Positions 1 through 14,100 of a stretch of 64,000 bases of DNA are shown piece after piece. The notes beneath the pieces were generated by a model. The model searched no databases. It saw only the letters and a list, made by a program, of their open reading frames with translations, and had not been told where the DNA came from. A program made the position numbers and the translations under genes. This DNA is from Plecoglossus altivelis. Its lineage: Eukaryota > Chordata > Actinopteri > Osmeriformes > Plecoglossidae. Location: contig BROE01000013.1 in NCBI GenBank assembly GCA_036571765.1, positions 11,869,690 through 11,933,689 on the forward strand, given 5' to 3'. Every line of letters begins with the position of its first letter. The first letter of the stretch is position 1.

Positions 1-2119
1 ACCAGAATTTATTGAGCAAAACCGAATATCTGTAAAAAGTAATGAATTAACATTTAGCGCAGACCATGTTAGAATGGTATTGCTCTCTACTTGGGCCTCC
101 TGCCTTGTTTATTAGAGAATGTATGTACTGGCAGCTCAATAGAAATATTGTTTTTGGTACATTTAAAAGCTCTTAATAATCAACTTTGAAAAGTCTTTAT
201 ATTGGAATGGAACTGGCAATGGAAGTCATGCATTGTTCCAAGATTAAATTAGCAATGTTTGTCCACAAAATGCTGGGTATTCTGTGCTTGAATGTTTTGA
301 GTACATTTTGTCATTCACCATCCAACCTTATAAAACACCTGCATCAACCAACCCTGTAAAACACCTGCATCACCCAACCCTGTAAAACCCCCTCACCACC
401 CAACCCTGTAAAACACCCTCACCACCGAACCTTGTGCCAGAGTTTAAAAATAGAGAGGGGGTCATTTTTCACTGCGCCCCAAAGGTTGAGAGCAAAGATA
501 AATCAAATGGTCAGAAGAAGAGATAGAAAGGGATAAAATAGATCAGGAAACACGTCCTCCTCTTCTGGTATTGGCCGGGTCGTTAAAGCATAGTTGATAG
601 ATAGAATCATTGTCGTACTTGTAGGTTCCAGTATAGAAAAGTTAAACCTCCAACCTTCAGATAAACCTTTACCTTATAATCTAGATCATTTAGCCCACCG
701 ATTTTGTGGGTTTATGACAACACTAGGATGTGATTGACTCTTTCCACATCTCCAAGTAAAGATGGATTTTAATCCCCAATAGTCAATGTCATAAAATAAA
801 TAATACATGTGTCAGTTGTGAACAGAATAAATTGGAAGGTTGTGGAATTTATTGTGAAACCCAGTTTTAAGTCTAATATTTTGCAACTGCATGACTGCTG
901 CGACAACTGATTGTTTGGACTCATCATGAATGTAACTGTTTAGCTGAGACTGTTAAGTATGGTTTTCCCTGAAAAATAGACAGCATTCAACATTGTTGTT
1001 TATGTTTAAACACAAAGGGTAGATGTTGGAATTCCCTTCAATGAAGAAAATAAAAAATTCAGTAGGTAATAGTAAAATGTCAAAGCATAAAAACTTCCAT
1101 GACATAATTAGCTGCTGTAGTTATCATCAGCTACACTTAACTATCTACGACCAATCTTTCTGTACTCTTTTTCATCATAAAAGACAATATGTACATTAAG
1201 AAAAACTTGACTAGACCAGTGTTGAAGTTACATGCTGAAAAAATTGAAACTTTGTTTTACATAATCCATATTTTGTCCATGATTAACCCACCCAGGACAA
1301 TTTCATCACAGCTAAATATCATCGCAGGTTGGAAAAAAGCCTTCCTAAACAGGTTTTGAGAGTGCGGAACATTTACAATTTGGGCATCCCAGACATCTTA
1401 CTGACAGGGTTTCTTGTTTTATAATTGGAAGCGAAATAAAGTTATTGTGCTTGTTCAGTTTTTTTTTAGCATTATGCTGATAACATGTAGGAGACCCTAA
1501 CTGTGCATAGTCCATACCAAGTACAACACACAACACAGACACATGGTTGGTCTCACACATGGAAGAGACTTGCATTCCAGTGGCTGTCAGCAGCTTGTGC
1601 CAGCCAGACTGAACATCTGCTGTGTTTCACAGTTTTTCAATTGTCGTTTTTTCTTTGTCGGTTAAAGATTGAGCAGTTTAGCCTGTGTAGCTTTCATTTC
1701 AAAAGAGCCCAGCTTAAGATCTTTTAAAGTGTCTGCACAGTCTTTTGATACTGCTGGTCATAAGAACCTAGCTTTGATATCAGAGCTGGCTACACAGTCA
1801 AGCAAAAGGTTGATGCGTCATTGCTAACAAACCTGACAGCCTGTCATAAGCGTTTTTTCAATAGGTCACATTTTTTGTCAATAGCAACAATGACCAGGAC
1901 AAATTATTAATCCAAGGTCATAGGTTTGGGTTGAATATTGATATGGACAACATTTTTCATTGTTATATGTGCAAACACTGACCACAGCTGCACAAACATA
2001 GCCAATCAGGGCAAGCCGCTGCATAAAAGCTGGCCAGTGCAGGTGAGCAGGGAGGGCATGGTTAACACGCCTCAGTTGCTTCTGTCATTACACCTAGAAT
2101 GCCACCAGCAAGATGGGGG
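1..2119. other. Intergenic, no gene recognised
   Basis: AT-rich sequence with only short, non-conserved open frames. Apart from the minisatellite at 323-433, I see nothing I can name. Confidence 0.7.
323..433. repeat. 26-bp minisatellite, about four copies
   Basis: Four adjacent copies of a unit close to CAACCCTGTAAAACACCTGCATC plus ACC, with few differences. It lies in intergenic sequence with no open frame. The lack of spacers of different sequence rules out a CRISPR array. Confidence 0.85.
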
Positions 2120-3045
2120 CTGGTTGTGGCCCTTTCAAGTTCAAGTTGTTCAAGTTGTGCTTTATTGTCATTCCGCTACATGTGGGTGCATACAGTGGAA
2201 CGAAATGTCGTGCCTCACAGAGCCACGGTGCTACATAAGTACAGACATTCAACAGTACAGACTAACAACAAACAATTTAAAATAAATATAACATTTTTCC
2301 TATACATAAACTAAACAGGATACAAACTATACAAACTGTAGGAATACTTACCGATGTGCATGTGCATAGAGTATTGTACATGTGCGAAGAATAGATACAT
2401 ATTATTACAGAGTCTTTAGTGCAGTTTGTGTACACACGACAGTGTGTCTATGAAAAGTGCAGTGGGTGAGTGACTAGTGCCAGTTTTCTGATAGTCTTAG
2501 TTATTGTGTGGGTGGTCATAGAGGCCCGGAGGAGTTCAGGGCTCTCACAGCCTGGGGGAAGAAGCTGTTGATCAGTCTGGCAGAGCGGGCTCTGATGCTC
2601 CGGTATCGTCAACCTGATGGTAGCGGCTGGAAGAGGCTGTGGGAGGGGTGGGTGGGGTCTTTAACGATACTATTGGCCTTGCTGGAGCATCGTGTGTGGA
2701 AGATTTCTAGGATTGAGGGGAGAGGGGCACCGATGATCTTCGCAGCTGTGTTCACTGTTCGCTGGATGGTCTTGCGGTCTGCTGCAGTGCAGTTCCCGTA
2801 CCAGACAGTGATGCAGCTGGTCAGCACACTCTCAATGGTGCCCCTGTAGAATGTGGTGAGGATGGGTGGAGGGAGACTTGCTCTCTTCAGCCGGCGGAGA
2901 AAGTGTAGGCGCTGATGTGCCTTCTTTGAGAGTGACTTGGTGTTGGTGGTCCAGGTGAGGTCCTCTGTGATGTGCACCCCCAGGAATTTGGTGCTGTTGA
3001 CTCTCTCGACAGGCAAGCTGTCGATGGTCAGTCCTTCCTCCACTG
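2120..3045 (-). mobile_element. 5'-truncated L2-like LINE, reverse transcriptase C-terminus and 3' tail
   Basis: The minus-strand frame 3043-2609 encodes the end of a fish non-LTR retrotransposon ORF2: NSTKFLGVHITEDLTW, KKAHQRLHFLRRLKRA, TIESVLTSCITVWYGNC, and a DPTHPSHSLFQPLPSG end. About 480 nt of 3' UTR follow, ending in AATGACAATAAAG and short tandem AACTTGAAC repeats, the usual L2-type tail. The open frame is intact over 144 codons, but the endonuclease and the catalytic reverse transcriptase core are missing, so the copy is dead on arrival. Its intact frame suggests a fairly recent insertion. Confidence 0.85.
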
Positions 3046-6000
3046 AGGAAGATTTTTAGTTTTTATTTTGCATCATAAATGTCCTACCTGGGCTAAATCC
3101 GTCCATGCTGTTTTCATGCAAGGTCAAAGCCTGAGTGAGCACCCTGCTCACCACACAATGTCTCAAATGATCAACAAAGATTCACTAAGAAGGCATGCCA
3201 TTTTTATTAGACCATGGGGAAGCAACTGGATGATATAACTAAAATTTGAATCAGCATGGAATTGATTTTTGGGCCAATGTCTAGTGTTTTTCATAGATAG
3301 GGGACTTTAAAGAGAAAAACATATTGTTTATTGATAATATTGCTTAATAACACAGAACATTTTCGTTCTTTCCCCACTCATCCATTTTCTATTGCCTTTT
3401 CATCAGCTTTACTTTATGACAGTGACTTCACTGGAGAACAAGTTGCTCCCAACTTTCCACAGCGGGTGCCAGTTTGGCACCTTCAACCTTTTGATGACAT
3501 CAGTGGGCATCACACTTTGGCACACTTTCCTTGATGTATGACTAGTTATGTCTGATCCCCCCTCGTCACCATGGGCCCCTGTCACAGTCATATCTCTTCT
3601 CATATCTGCCCTTTCCCGCTCCGTCTCTCCGTGTTGTTTCGGGCAAATGAGGTGACAGAGGACATACATCTGAAGAATGCAGGATTAAAGTCCGACATTG
3701 TGGAGAAGCACACAGAAACACTTAATCCCCTGTATGATCCCTCGGCTAGAAGAAAAAGATCAAATAACATTCATACGAGAAGAGAACATCTTACTAGAAG
3801 TCACCAACTGAAACTATCCGTGATGCTCAGTGTAACCTTAGCTTGGTTATATGAACAAATAATGAAGATGGTCTCTCATTGCAAAGCTAGAAAAGGTTTC
3901 TAAAACAAAGATTAAACTTCTAAATGTTCCGCGACAAAGCTGACATCAAAGGATTTTTCAAGGCAAAACCATACTCTCTGCTCAGCACATAAATATTTGA
4001 GGTACAGTAGAGCTCTATTTTATGATTGTTTCTGTTTAAATTATTACATTCTTTTTCAATAAGTACATATTATGACCTGAGCCTTCGATGAATTAATATG
4101 GCTCAGTGGTAGATCATTTAAATGCAGATTGAGAAGTCCCAGATTTGAGTTACCCCTCAATGTAACTTTGGATAAAAGTGTCTGCATTTAGTTTACATTT
4201 TGCATCCAAATAGTTTCTCTATGTGATGGACATGTGCTTCACTACCTCCCCCCAGAGGTTTTCTCAGCATACCACATCTATTTTGAGTTCAATTTGGAAT
4301 GTCTCCTTAGAAACCTGATAGGGCTGAATAAATTGAGCTCTCACAAAACTACTAAATAAATGAGACTACCATCCACTCTCACTAATTTGCACTAAGGTGT
4401 TCATGAACAGATTTTGGGACATGATCAATGACACACAAGGAGCCTTAAATCAAGGAACTTTGATTCTACGTAATCATTCAGTGGGATTATCCCAGTCCAG
4501 CTGGCATAAGCTTCTTTCAGGCCTGCAGTATGGGCTATAAATGGGGAAGCCATGCTTATGCACACTATGACATTTCAGGATGGGCATCTTTGCTGTGTGT
4601 TATTTCTCCTAGTACTGATAAGCTGTGTCGTTAGAGCTGCCAGGAATCTGTGCTCTTCTTCACACAACAACATTGGCATCAGATTGATATCCCTGATTCC
4701 CTTGTTAAGACTTCATAGAATCCAAAGGAATTAAAAGACGACAATGCAGACGGAGTTTGTGTTACTAGGCTCTGACGGTTCATCAATTTGAATTAATAAC
4801 AGTATAAACTTTTATACAGAATTACTTTGCATTATTAAAACATTAATAAGGGGCAGAAGTATGTACTTGAATGTAAGAGTTTTGGACCACGAGACCTCAT
4901 GAGTCAACCAGCAGGGTAACAAGCTGAGTTGACACACTTCAAAATGTTAATTGGGACCTAAATGTCCTATTGAATATAAATATATTAAATAGCTGATATC
5001 AGATACTCTTGACAGTTCCCCAAGATATCTCTTCTCACTGTAATGGGAACTGTGTGTACATGACTCTACTGTAATTGGTTCAATGTCTGTTTATAGAAAC
5101 TGAGCAGCACTTAGTATTGTATGTCAGTCTGAATGACTTTATCCTTACACCAGGGAAATGTTTTACTGCAACCTTTTTAGGATGTTTTCGTCATACATGT
5201 CAGTATTGCAGTTGCATTACAAGTGGTGTAATTATTGAAAAACAGTAATGTAATGACCAATTGTATAAAACTTGAAGGTTCAGATGAAGAGCATAGAGAA
5301 AATTTTTCGACAGCTAGATAAATTGACGGTCACACATCTGCAGTGTTGCTATGTTCCCTGGATTATGTTTCCTGCATCAGGACGGCTTTTAACCTATTGT
5401 TGGCATTATATAGGCAAATTCACAATGGCATGACACGGGTGATACTTGCTTGATTGTGTAACCACAGGGTATCCCTGGAGCATTAGGCACCTGCAAAGTC
5501 AGGCTCTCTGGTTTAAGGGGGCTAAGGGGGGGCATAATCCACCATGCTTTGGAGCAAACAATGGTCACTCTATGAAGACTAAGTCACTACACATTTATCA
5601 GGGGGCCTGCCCCACAATCCATGGAGCTGACACGCTTCTACCACTTGGCGGTAATCCATCACTGGGGCAATGTCTGCGAGACAGCACACGCAAACCTGTT
5701 CACGTGCCTTAAGTCCCAGTGCTGCATTACACCACTTTGCACACATGCAAACATGCATATACTGGTGAAACCACACAGGAAAGGGCAAAATGTACAGACA
5801 CACACACAACTAAACTAGTGCACACTTCTAAATGTCCAAATGCACACACATCTACCTACATTCACATGTGCACATGTTAGAAAACGCATCACTTCGGTCT
5901 CTGCAAGACTTTGGGATGGTTCTGAGGACCTTGCAGTTTGGGACATCTTGTTTCTCCATTTGCTCCAGGGACATTTGTTATGCCTCTGAACATGTCCTAC

Positions 6001-8036
6001 AGGACAATATCCCAATGTTCCAGGAGTAGACAGCTGCAGGGGCAAATTACATAGCAGATTGGGGGGTTGGGGGAGTGCAAGAGAGTTTAAAAGTTAGAAG
6101 GGGTAAGGGGAGAGACAAAGACAAAGCTTGAATGTGTGTCCCAGTCTTTATCCGTGTGTGTGTGGTTTGGCTCGCACTCTTTAGGAATCAGCTCTGAGGT
6201 TTAAGGGTGACCCTCAAGGTTAACCCTTTTTCCAGTGCTACTTTAAGAGAGCAGAATGAACACTTTTTTAATGTGGACAGGTGGCTGCTGGAGGTGTTAT
6301 GCTTTTATGGTCTATATATTGGCTCTTCTGTCTGGCTGTTTACCTGAATCAAACTATTTATCATTTCTTACTCACATTTGTCTCATAACACATTATTTTA
6401 TCACACATTTAATATGTATTTTTTTGGGGAATAAACCCCACATGTCACACATCACCTGGAAATACATCAGTCAATATTAGCTTTTTTCAGGACACGTTTA
6501 TTGAAAATCCCAATGTACATTTTGTATGGTACACAATCAGTTGAATTGCACTATCCTGTGGATGTTTTTAATATTTCCTTTTACATTAAATATGTAAGTA
6601 ACAAATGCAATAATTAACCAATCCAATTACATACTGACACCTCTGTTTTCCAATAGGACAGATCAAAAATGTATCTTAAATTCTTTCCAGAAAGTCTTCT
6701 ATTTTGTATGTGAAACATACATTTTGACTCTAATATTATGAAGGGAATGCAACTTAACCTGTGCTTTGTCATAAAATTACATTTTCTGATCATGACAAAA
6801 AAAGGGATATGGGAAATATTACCTTTCATATATATTTTGGTATTCAACATAATCAAAGATGATGAACATATGTCAGAACTGTGCAATATTAATACCTATA
6901 ATTATAACATAAGAACTGCTATGTAATTACTTGGTACGACACAGAGGCTATTACACAAGTGAAAGAAGGGAAATTTATATTTTTAAAATTATGTTTTTCA
7001 TTGGGAAGTGGAAATCGAAGGTTGCGCTACACAAAAAGGATTTAAAAGGGTTTTCCTCTCGATTTCCCATCTCGCTAACAAAATGCAGAGCAACGTCATT
7101 ATATAACAGTTCCTATGTTGTTTCTACAGGTATTAGTACTTACACAGGAATGTGGTAAAATTACTGTTAAGCATCCCCAAATATTGAATAAGCCTGAGCT
7201 CAAGACAAAATCTAGGACAAGATGACAGGGCCAAATGCTTAATTGAAGTCATGACAAGAAAAAGGCTGCACTATGTAGTAAGGAAATAAATAAATAAAGT
7301 GCTCAACATACAGTTTGATTTTCATTATTTAGCAACACCTGTCTAGCATGGGTTATATAAAGCATCTTTAATATTATCTGATAAACAACATAATGAAGTG
7401 ATATCGTTCTAAATGTAAAACAGCTATATAATACGAAAATGTAAAAATATTTTAAAAAGCATGACAGGGAATTTACGTATTTACAAACAAGGCACAACTT
7501 CATTCAGTTCAATGATAGACGTGGGTTCTACACTAATGGGGATAGCTACAAAATAAATACACGTGGGGCTGTCTTTGAGAATCCTTAAAGGATAGACTAC
7601 TTTAGAGAACTGTGCCTGCAACACATCAACATCAAATAGAATGGCCAAATAACCAGGTTTAGCTTTCACGTATGTTCTCCTTTACCCATGGCCAAACAGT
7701 CTTCTACACTGGGACAATTAACCTGGATCATACGTCTAGGGCGACGACTTGGAATGAAAGATAAGAATTCATGAATGAAACATATAAACATAAAGTGTAC
7801 AGTACTGTGCCTTTTGGTTATGCAATTTAACAGTAAATCACTATAAGTTTTACTGCCAATTTTGCTCCCACTACTCACTCCCTGTCAATCAATGCAAAGA
7901 GGCATTGTTATTCCCAGTCTTACTTCCACAAGCCCAAAAGCCTCACAACCTGCTACACAGGTGCATGCACATGCTCCCAGACTCCTAGTTCATCTCTGAC
8001 ATGCATTAGTCCCTTAACAAAAAAGTGTTTTACTTC
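3046..8036. other. Intergenic region downstream of otog
   Basis: No exon chain or recognisable domain. It contains the SINE remnant near 4100-4200. A TATAAAT at 4536-4542 stands before a 60-codon frame with a hydrophobic start (see findings). The otog 3' UTR must end somewhere in the upper part; the nearest clear minus-strand AATAAA was not pinned down. Confidence 0.6.
4095..4200 (+). mobile_element. tRNA-derived SINE remnant
   Basis: GGCTCAGTGGTAGATCATTT resembles a tRNA A-box region and GATTTGAGTTACCCC a decayed B box. These are followed by TGTAACTTTGGATAAAAGTGTCTGCATTTA, a diverged form of the CTTTGGATAAAAGCGTCTGC tail shared by many fish SINEs and their L2 partners. Ends and subfamily cannot be fixed without a repeat library. 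Confidence 0.65.
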
Positions 8037-8110
8037 AGTGAGTGTGTGTCAGTGGGTTGGTGTTTGTGTTTCTGTGTGTGTGCGTGTGTGTGAGGGAGTG
8101 CTTATGTGTG
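8037..8110. repeat. GT-rich simple sequence in the otog 3' UTR
   Basis: Imperfect GT repeat on the plus strand (CA on the otog strand), beginning within about 10 nt after the otog stop codon. It produces meaningless overlapping open frames on both strands. Confidence 0.8.
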
Positions 8111-8116
8111 CCGACA

Positions 8117-11100
8117 TTAAGACCACTGGCAGGAGCAGTCAGTGGGCTCCTGGATGGAGTAGCTGACCCAGGTGGAGTTGCCACTGCAGTAGAGCTGCAC
8201 AGAGCGCCGCTGGAGGCCCATCTCACGACAGCACTTGCAAAAGCGTGCATAAGTGTTGATGTTGTAGTTGTAGATACTGGCCGAGGGACACTTGCCATCA
8301 CATGACACAATGTTTACCTGGAGGAAAAGAAGACAAACGTCCCTTTGAGTGCTCAGAGGAAAAACCAAAGTAAAGTAAAAATAGGTTTAATTTTGTGTTC
8401 TTTTCAAATGGAAGAATATAAAAATGTCCTTTAAACATACTGGTCTGTTACTGCGACAGTCATTCTTCCTAATTGTCATCCTCACTGTCACCTTCTGGCA
8501 GGATTTTCCATCCTCTTTGCCTGCATTGACCAAAACAAGGAAAACTGATTGGAAATATATCCAATTAGCAGAGCGTTGAACTACTAGCCTGCATGTAAAG
8601 AAGAAAACCAAATAGGTAGTAATACACTGTGAGCAGTCTGTTTGACATCAGCAGTTAACTGACTGTAGTGCTAATGGTGTCAAACATGCACAAAATTCAC
8701 TAATAATCTGTTTTAGTAAGAAATGGGTGAGAGGTTAAAAAAGTGTTATTCAAATATTTAAAAACTCTAATTACAGTAAACGCATTTGATTTATGGATAT
8801 ATACATTGTCTGAGTCTGTGGTGCTTGCTGGTCTTTCCCCACATGGCTGCCAAGGTAATCATTCATGATGAGCTGAATGATACAGTATGTGATATTGCAC
8901 ATACATTACACCATTAAAGGTGTCTGTAATCTATACAGTAAGAGCTACACTCTACAACTTCAAGTTACACAATAGCAACAACTAAATATTCTAGAATGGA
9001 ACAACATATATATATATTACATAAATAAATAAATAATAATAAAATATATATATATATATATATGTATAATGTTCAATTATCTTTGAGAAAAAACATAGTT
9101 GACTGTTGTACCAAACAAAATGTACACTTCAAATCAGAGCGTCTAGTAACGTGACTGTATAGCTTGTTAATAGACTGAATCCACAATGCAGAAAAAGAAT
9201 GTTCATATTATTTTGTTTAACAAAAGCTACCACTTTTTAGATGGTGTCATGTCATCATTTGGGTAATATGGCATCAAATCCTATCAAATTGTGTTCAAAT
9301 ATGAAAAAGGAGACTACTGTGATGGATTTATTGCATTCATATGCTATGCTAGTCGCTGCTATGCAGTGTATTATTCAATAAATATATGTTAATTCATTTT
9401 CTACAGGATGGTGGGAGGAAGCTGGGGTGCCCAGAGAGAGCCCATGGTAACATGGGGAGGACATGCAGACTCCACCCAGAGAGATCATATGATGTTAAAT
9501 TTGGCCCAAGAATTGAACGCATGATCTCCTTTTTGGTAGGTAAGAGCTCTAACCACGCTGCCACCATGCACCCCATAAACATATATATAAATACCATATT
9601 ACCCAAAACAATACTAATAGATCCCAACACCTGCGCCCACCAATTCTAACAGATTAGTATCTACTGACACTCATGCAGACATCTAGGTGAATGCTGACTA
9701 CTTGGCCACTACCAACAGTACATTGTTGGCAATCAACAATGCACTGCCCAGACAGTGCAGAATGGGGAAAGATTTGAGCTGTATCGTGTACGTGAGCCGC
9801 ATAATTTGAGGAAATCTGATGCAACGAATGGAATGAAAACATATATTTTCGTTTGTTTTCCCACAAAATAAATCACTGGACTTTGTGGCTTTGTAGTGTC
9901 CTGTGGATGTTGATAGGGAGTACATTGTTGGAGATCAACAATGGTGCTGGCAAGCCTTGTTCTTAAACCGTGTCTGGTACCTCGTTCACAGTTTGTGTTA
10001 ACTGTAGGTGTCAAAGGACTAACAGGGAAGGGGAACAGGGAATATCCAGTACCTGGTGGGATTATTACATGAGGGTCAGCTTGCAAATGAATACATGAAT
10101 CCGATGTATGCATGTTGCTATTTACCTTTCAATTATGTTGTAATTACATTAATATATTTCAAATGTGAGCTTATTTAAAACACATTCAGCTGATGCAGAA
10201 TGGTTTAAATGCTGAGGAGAACATTTGAATGAGGGACATGTATTTTGTAAAACATGTTAACAGGCAATAAGGTAACCAAAGAATCCTTCCTCGTAAGCAG
10301 GTGGTAGCTCTGTAGCTACTGTACCTACCGTGTGGGGTATGGAACAGATACTCACATGTCTTGCAACAGCCATCCATGTAACTAACAATGGTTCCACCAA
10401 CCTAGGGGTCAAACCAGAGTTGCAAATGTAAATATCTGTAGTGGTTACATTCAGTGATTTAAAAACATTTCCATCAAGAGGCTATGAGGCTGAGCGTCTA
10501 TGTGTGTGTCTACACGTAATAGATGTGTTCAAGCTGTGTGTTTGTTTCTGACCTTCATGCACTCTGTCTCGTTGAAGGGGGGGCAGCTGTAGGAGTAGGT
10601 CACCAGGGTGGGGCCTGACAGGGTGTCAGTGCAGTCGTATTTCACACAGTTGGACACCCAGGTTTTCCCAGGCTGAAGAACAACGTCAACATCAATAACA
10701 ACAAATAATACAATGTAAACTCCATTGGGTAAAGAAAACCTTTATGCCGACATCAATTAGGTAATTGAGCCTATAACGAATACAACTTGGGGAATTCAAT
10801 CAGTACAACCAATACTCAGACCTGCTGCAAATCGATCTTACCTTATAGAGTACTGAGGTACCATTCTCATTTTGGTACAGGCAAGAAATGTTCTTGCACA
10901 CACCACAACATGTCGTCTGGTCTTTAGGTGGGATGTATATTTGATTCTAAAATACAGAGGTATACACATTACTACATGTGTGTCAGTAGCAGAATTATCA
11001 GTGCAGAGATATTGGAGGGATATATGTTACACAGTAACAACACTAATAGGAAATATAATGTTAATGCAACAGTATTGTAATGTAGTAAAAAAATACATAG

Positions 11101-14100
11101 CCAAACAACAAGAAGATCATGTCAGTGGAGAAATACAACAGGATATATATACTGTCTGGTACAAATTAGACTGTTCCTTGGCTGTAAATACTGTAATGTA
11201 CTGTACTTGTAGGACTGCATCTAAGGTTCTTTATTGTTTACTGTACTTATGAACTCTATGCACTGTTTGTAGAGCCTTTTAGATGAAATTGTCTGCAAAA
11301 TAAATAAAATGTCAACTGAAATAGCAAGTATTAACATCAGCTAACATTGAACACATGGCCTCCTCACCAGTTGGCACAGTGCGGAGCAGTTGGTACTGGT
11401 GGTGCGGATGCGGTGGTAGCCTGTGTTTGTGTCCAGACCGCGGGTACACTGAGCGGCGTGACACACACCATCCTCGCTGTGCTCCACCAGGGTCTGACCT
11501 GGTCGCATCACACCCCGCTCCCCATCCACACATACTGCTTCGCGCACTGCACACAGACGCAAAGGTGAGAAATTATGCGTTACACATAATGTAGGAAATT
11601 GGTTGTTTTCTTGGTGTTATGAAGTTAACACTAAGGACACAAGACGTTAGTATCACTGATGTGGATTTTGTCCTTGAGGTTCAACTCACCACAGTTGTAT
11701 CTCTTGCAGGCACACTGGTTGATTGGGTCAGTTTGGAATGCCCTATCAAGCTGCATGCTTTCTCCCTATCACAGATACATAAACACAATCAATACATACA
11801 AAACCAGGAGTTGTTATAGTCTCAGTAAAAAGCTGCTGAGTTAAACCTACCATAACACATTTTGGCCTCAAGATTTTGTCACAGGCACACTCTGCAAAAA
11901 CACAGAAACACAAAAAGATCAATCGTTCACTGCAGGTCAACGTTAAGACCACCAGGTAGGTGAAAACTCGTTTATTTGAAAACATTGCAACTCATTACCA
12001 CATGTGTGCATGGGACAGCACTGATTGGGACTGGACATTACAACAGGGGACATCCCCAGAGGACATGTGGTGTCAGGGCAACGATACGGCTCACACACTG
12101 CACACACATACAGGAAAAAAACATTCTGTCAAGGATATAATGCACAGGTATGTGGAGAAACTGGGAGTTTACTGGTGTTTGTGATCATTATAATGTGTAT
12201 GAATGTGTGTGCATGCGAGTGTGTTAAGTCTCACCACAGTGGTAGATGGGGCAACAGCGGTCTGTACTGTTGGCATCCACAGAAAGAACTTCTCCATCCT
12301 GGCATTCTGGAATGATGTCTGTGCAAGCACCACACACTGGAAACAGCAGCAAAAAGACAGAAAGTAAGTCCGAAGATACATTGATCACAGATACGTGGAC
12401 CTGAAAGACAGCGTTTGCTCATGTTTACTATGCAGTACTTTTTGGCCTCAAATGGTTTGGTTACTCACTGCAGATGTGGGCAAGACAGCAGCTCCCATCA
12501 GTCTTTGTGGCAATGAGTGCTTGGTCTTCTCTGCATGTGGGCAGGTCTAACTCACAGAGCTCAGGGTCACACTCTGTGTAATGTGCCACACAGGAAGGTT
12601 AAAGTTATTAATTACAAATATGCACACAATATTCATCAAGCCATATTTGGCTGAATTGAGTAACTTTGGTCTGTCCTTGTGTGCTGAAAAGCGATACTGA
12701 AACAGACAGAGTATAAGGACTAATTATATAAATCCATATGTTTTGTATCAGCAGTACCTGTGAAATGGAGGTAACACTCACCACACACATAATCAGGACA
12801 GCAGGAATCCTCTCGGAAGTAGGACACCAGCTTCTCCCCAAACTTGCACTCCGGTGGGAAGACTTCACACAGGGACTGGTTACAAACTGCATGGGCAGAC
12901 AGGGTGGGATGTCAATGGCAGTCCAACACTGATTGTAAAAATCAACTGCACGACTACATTGGACCGTAGTGTGTGTTGTTTAGGGAATGCTCTGTGTGCA
13001 TGTGTCTGCCTTGTGTTTCTGATGCTATATCTACATCGACTGGTAATAGAAGGTTTCAATAGAGGCTATCCTTGTGACATCGTTTCAGTCTGCTTACTGC
13101 AAGCCTTCTGCGGGCAGCAGCTGGTGTCATCGGCCAGGCTGATGACCATCTCCCCAGTCCGCCGACACACAGGATTGGGTACGGAGGAGCAGTTGTATTC
13201 CACAGGGACAATGGAGTCGTTGTCACAGCGATACATGCAGCAGCCATCTTTCGAGGCCTTCCACACCTCGCCGTGACCACGTGGCACACCAGAGCTGTCC
13301 GTACAGGCTGTGTTTCACGGTATGTGGCACATCATATAAACGCTGAATTTTTACCTTGTCATTCTTTTTCTATGATCTATTTATTACTAAAGCAGACACT
13401 CAAATGATAATATGATCATGTTATTGTGTATGCAGTCCACCTTGCCACACCATAATAAGCACTCTGGTATCAAATTTGAGCTTAAACTGGCAGCTCTTCT
13501 TCCATTTCAATCTTGTTCGTGTGCTTGCTGGTGTTATAAAATGAGGTGGCAAACACTCACCACACTTCTCTGGTGGAACACAGAGAGCTGAGTACGGTCT
13601 GTGGAGAAGGGTCCCTGCTGGGCACACACAGCCCTCGGTGAGGCCAGAGCACTGCTCTGGGTCATAGTCAAAGTCATGGTTAGAGCAGGTCTGGGCTGTG
13701 CAAGCAGGCAAGCAGGCCTGGTAGCGCAGGTCCTCTGGACAGATGAAGGCTGGGGAAAGAGAGTCAACAGCATATCTTTTAGCAAGAGAGACACCATAGA
13801 AAGGGGACAACAACATGAGCTTGATAAAGTACAGTATGATAGAGGAGTAGTAAAGTCTCTACTCAGTCTGGGACTGACAAAAATAGAAATCTAAGGCAAT
13901 AAAAGAAGGCAGTCAAATCCTTTATTCTTACGACAGTAGTCAGGAGTCCTCCACTCAATGCACACGTTAAATTTGTGACAGGAGGCCACATATGCAGCTA
14001 GCGCCACGCATGGGTTGTTGACGTACTCCGCGTCGCGCACCCACACCTCGCAGAATGTGGTGGGAGGAACCTACACGCACAGAAGGTGAGGACAAGATGA

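Larger units (their letters stand above)
8117..10946 (-). other. otog: otog exons 51-55: C-terminal cystine knot
   Basis: Exons: 10946-10842, 10672-10553, 10401-10356, 8520-8441, 8317-8117. The translation contains TTCCGVCKNISC, CPPFNETECMK, GCCKTC, CQKVTVRMTI, NIVSCDGKCPSAS, RFCKCCREMG and the end DCSCQWS. The spacing fits the CTCK family that forms covalent dimers in VWF, mucins and otogelins. The TAA stop is at 8117-8119, and GT-rich sequence begins within about 10 nt of it in the 3' UTR. The intron 10355-8521 holds an AT microsatellite and a SINE remnant. Confidence 0.92.

Noticed and set aside
323..433. Regular repeats that might suggest a CRISPR array
   Set aside because: The units are adjacent without unique spacers, and the genome is vertebrate; this is a minisatellite.
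3571..3903. A 110-codon plus-strand frame
   Set aside because: No recognisable domain, biased toward chance composition, and no splice or promoter context.
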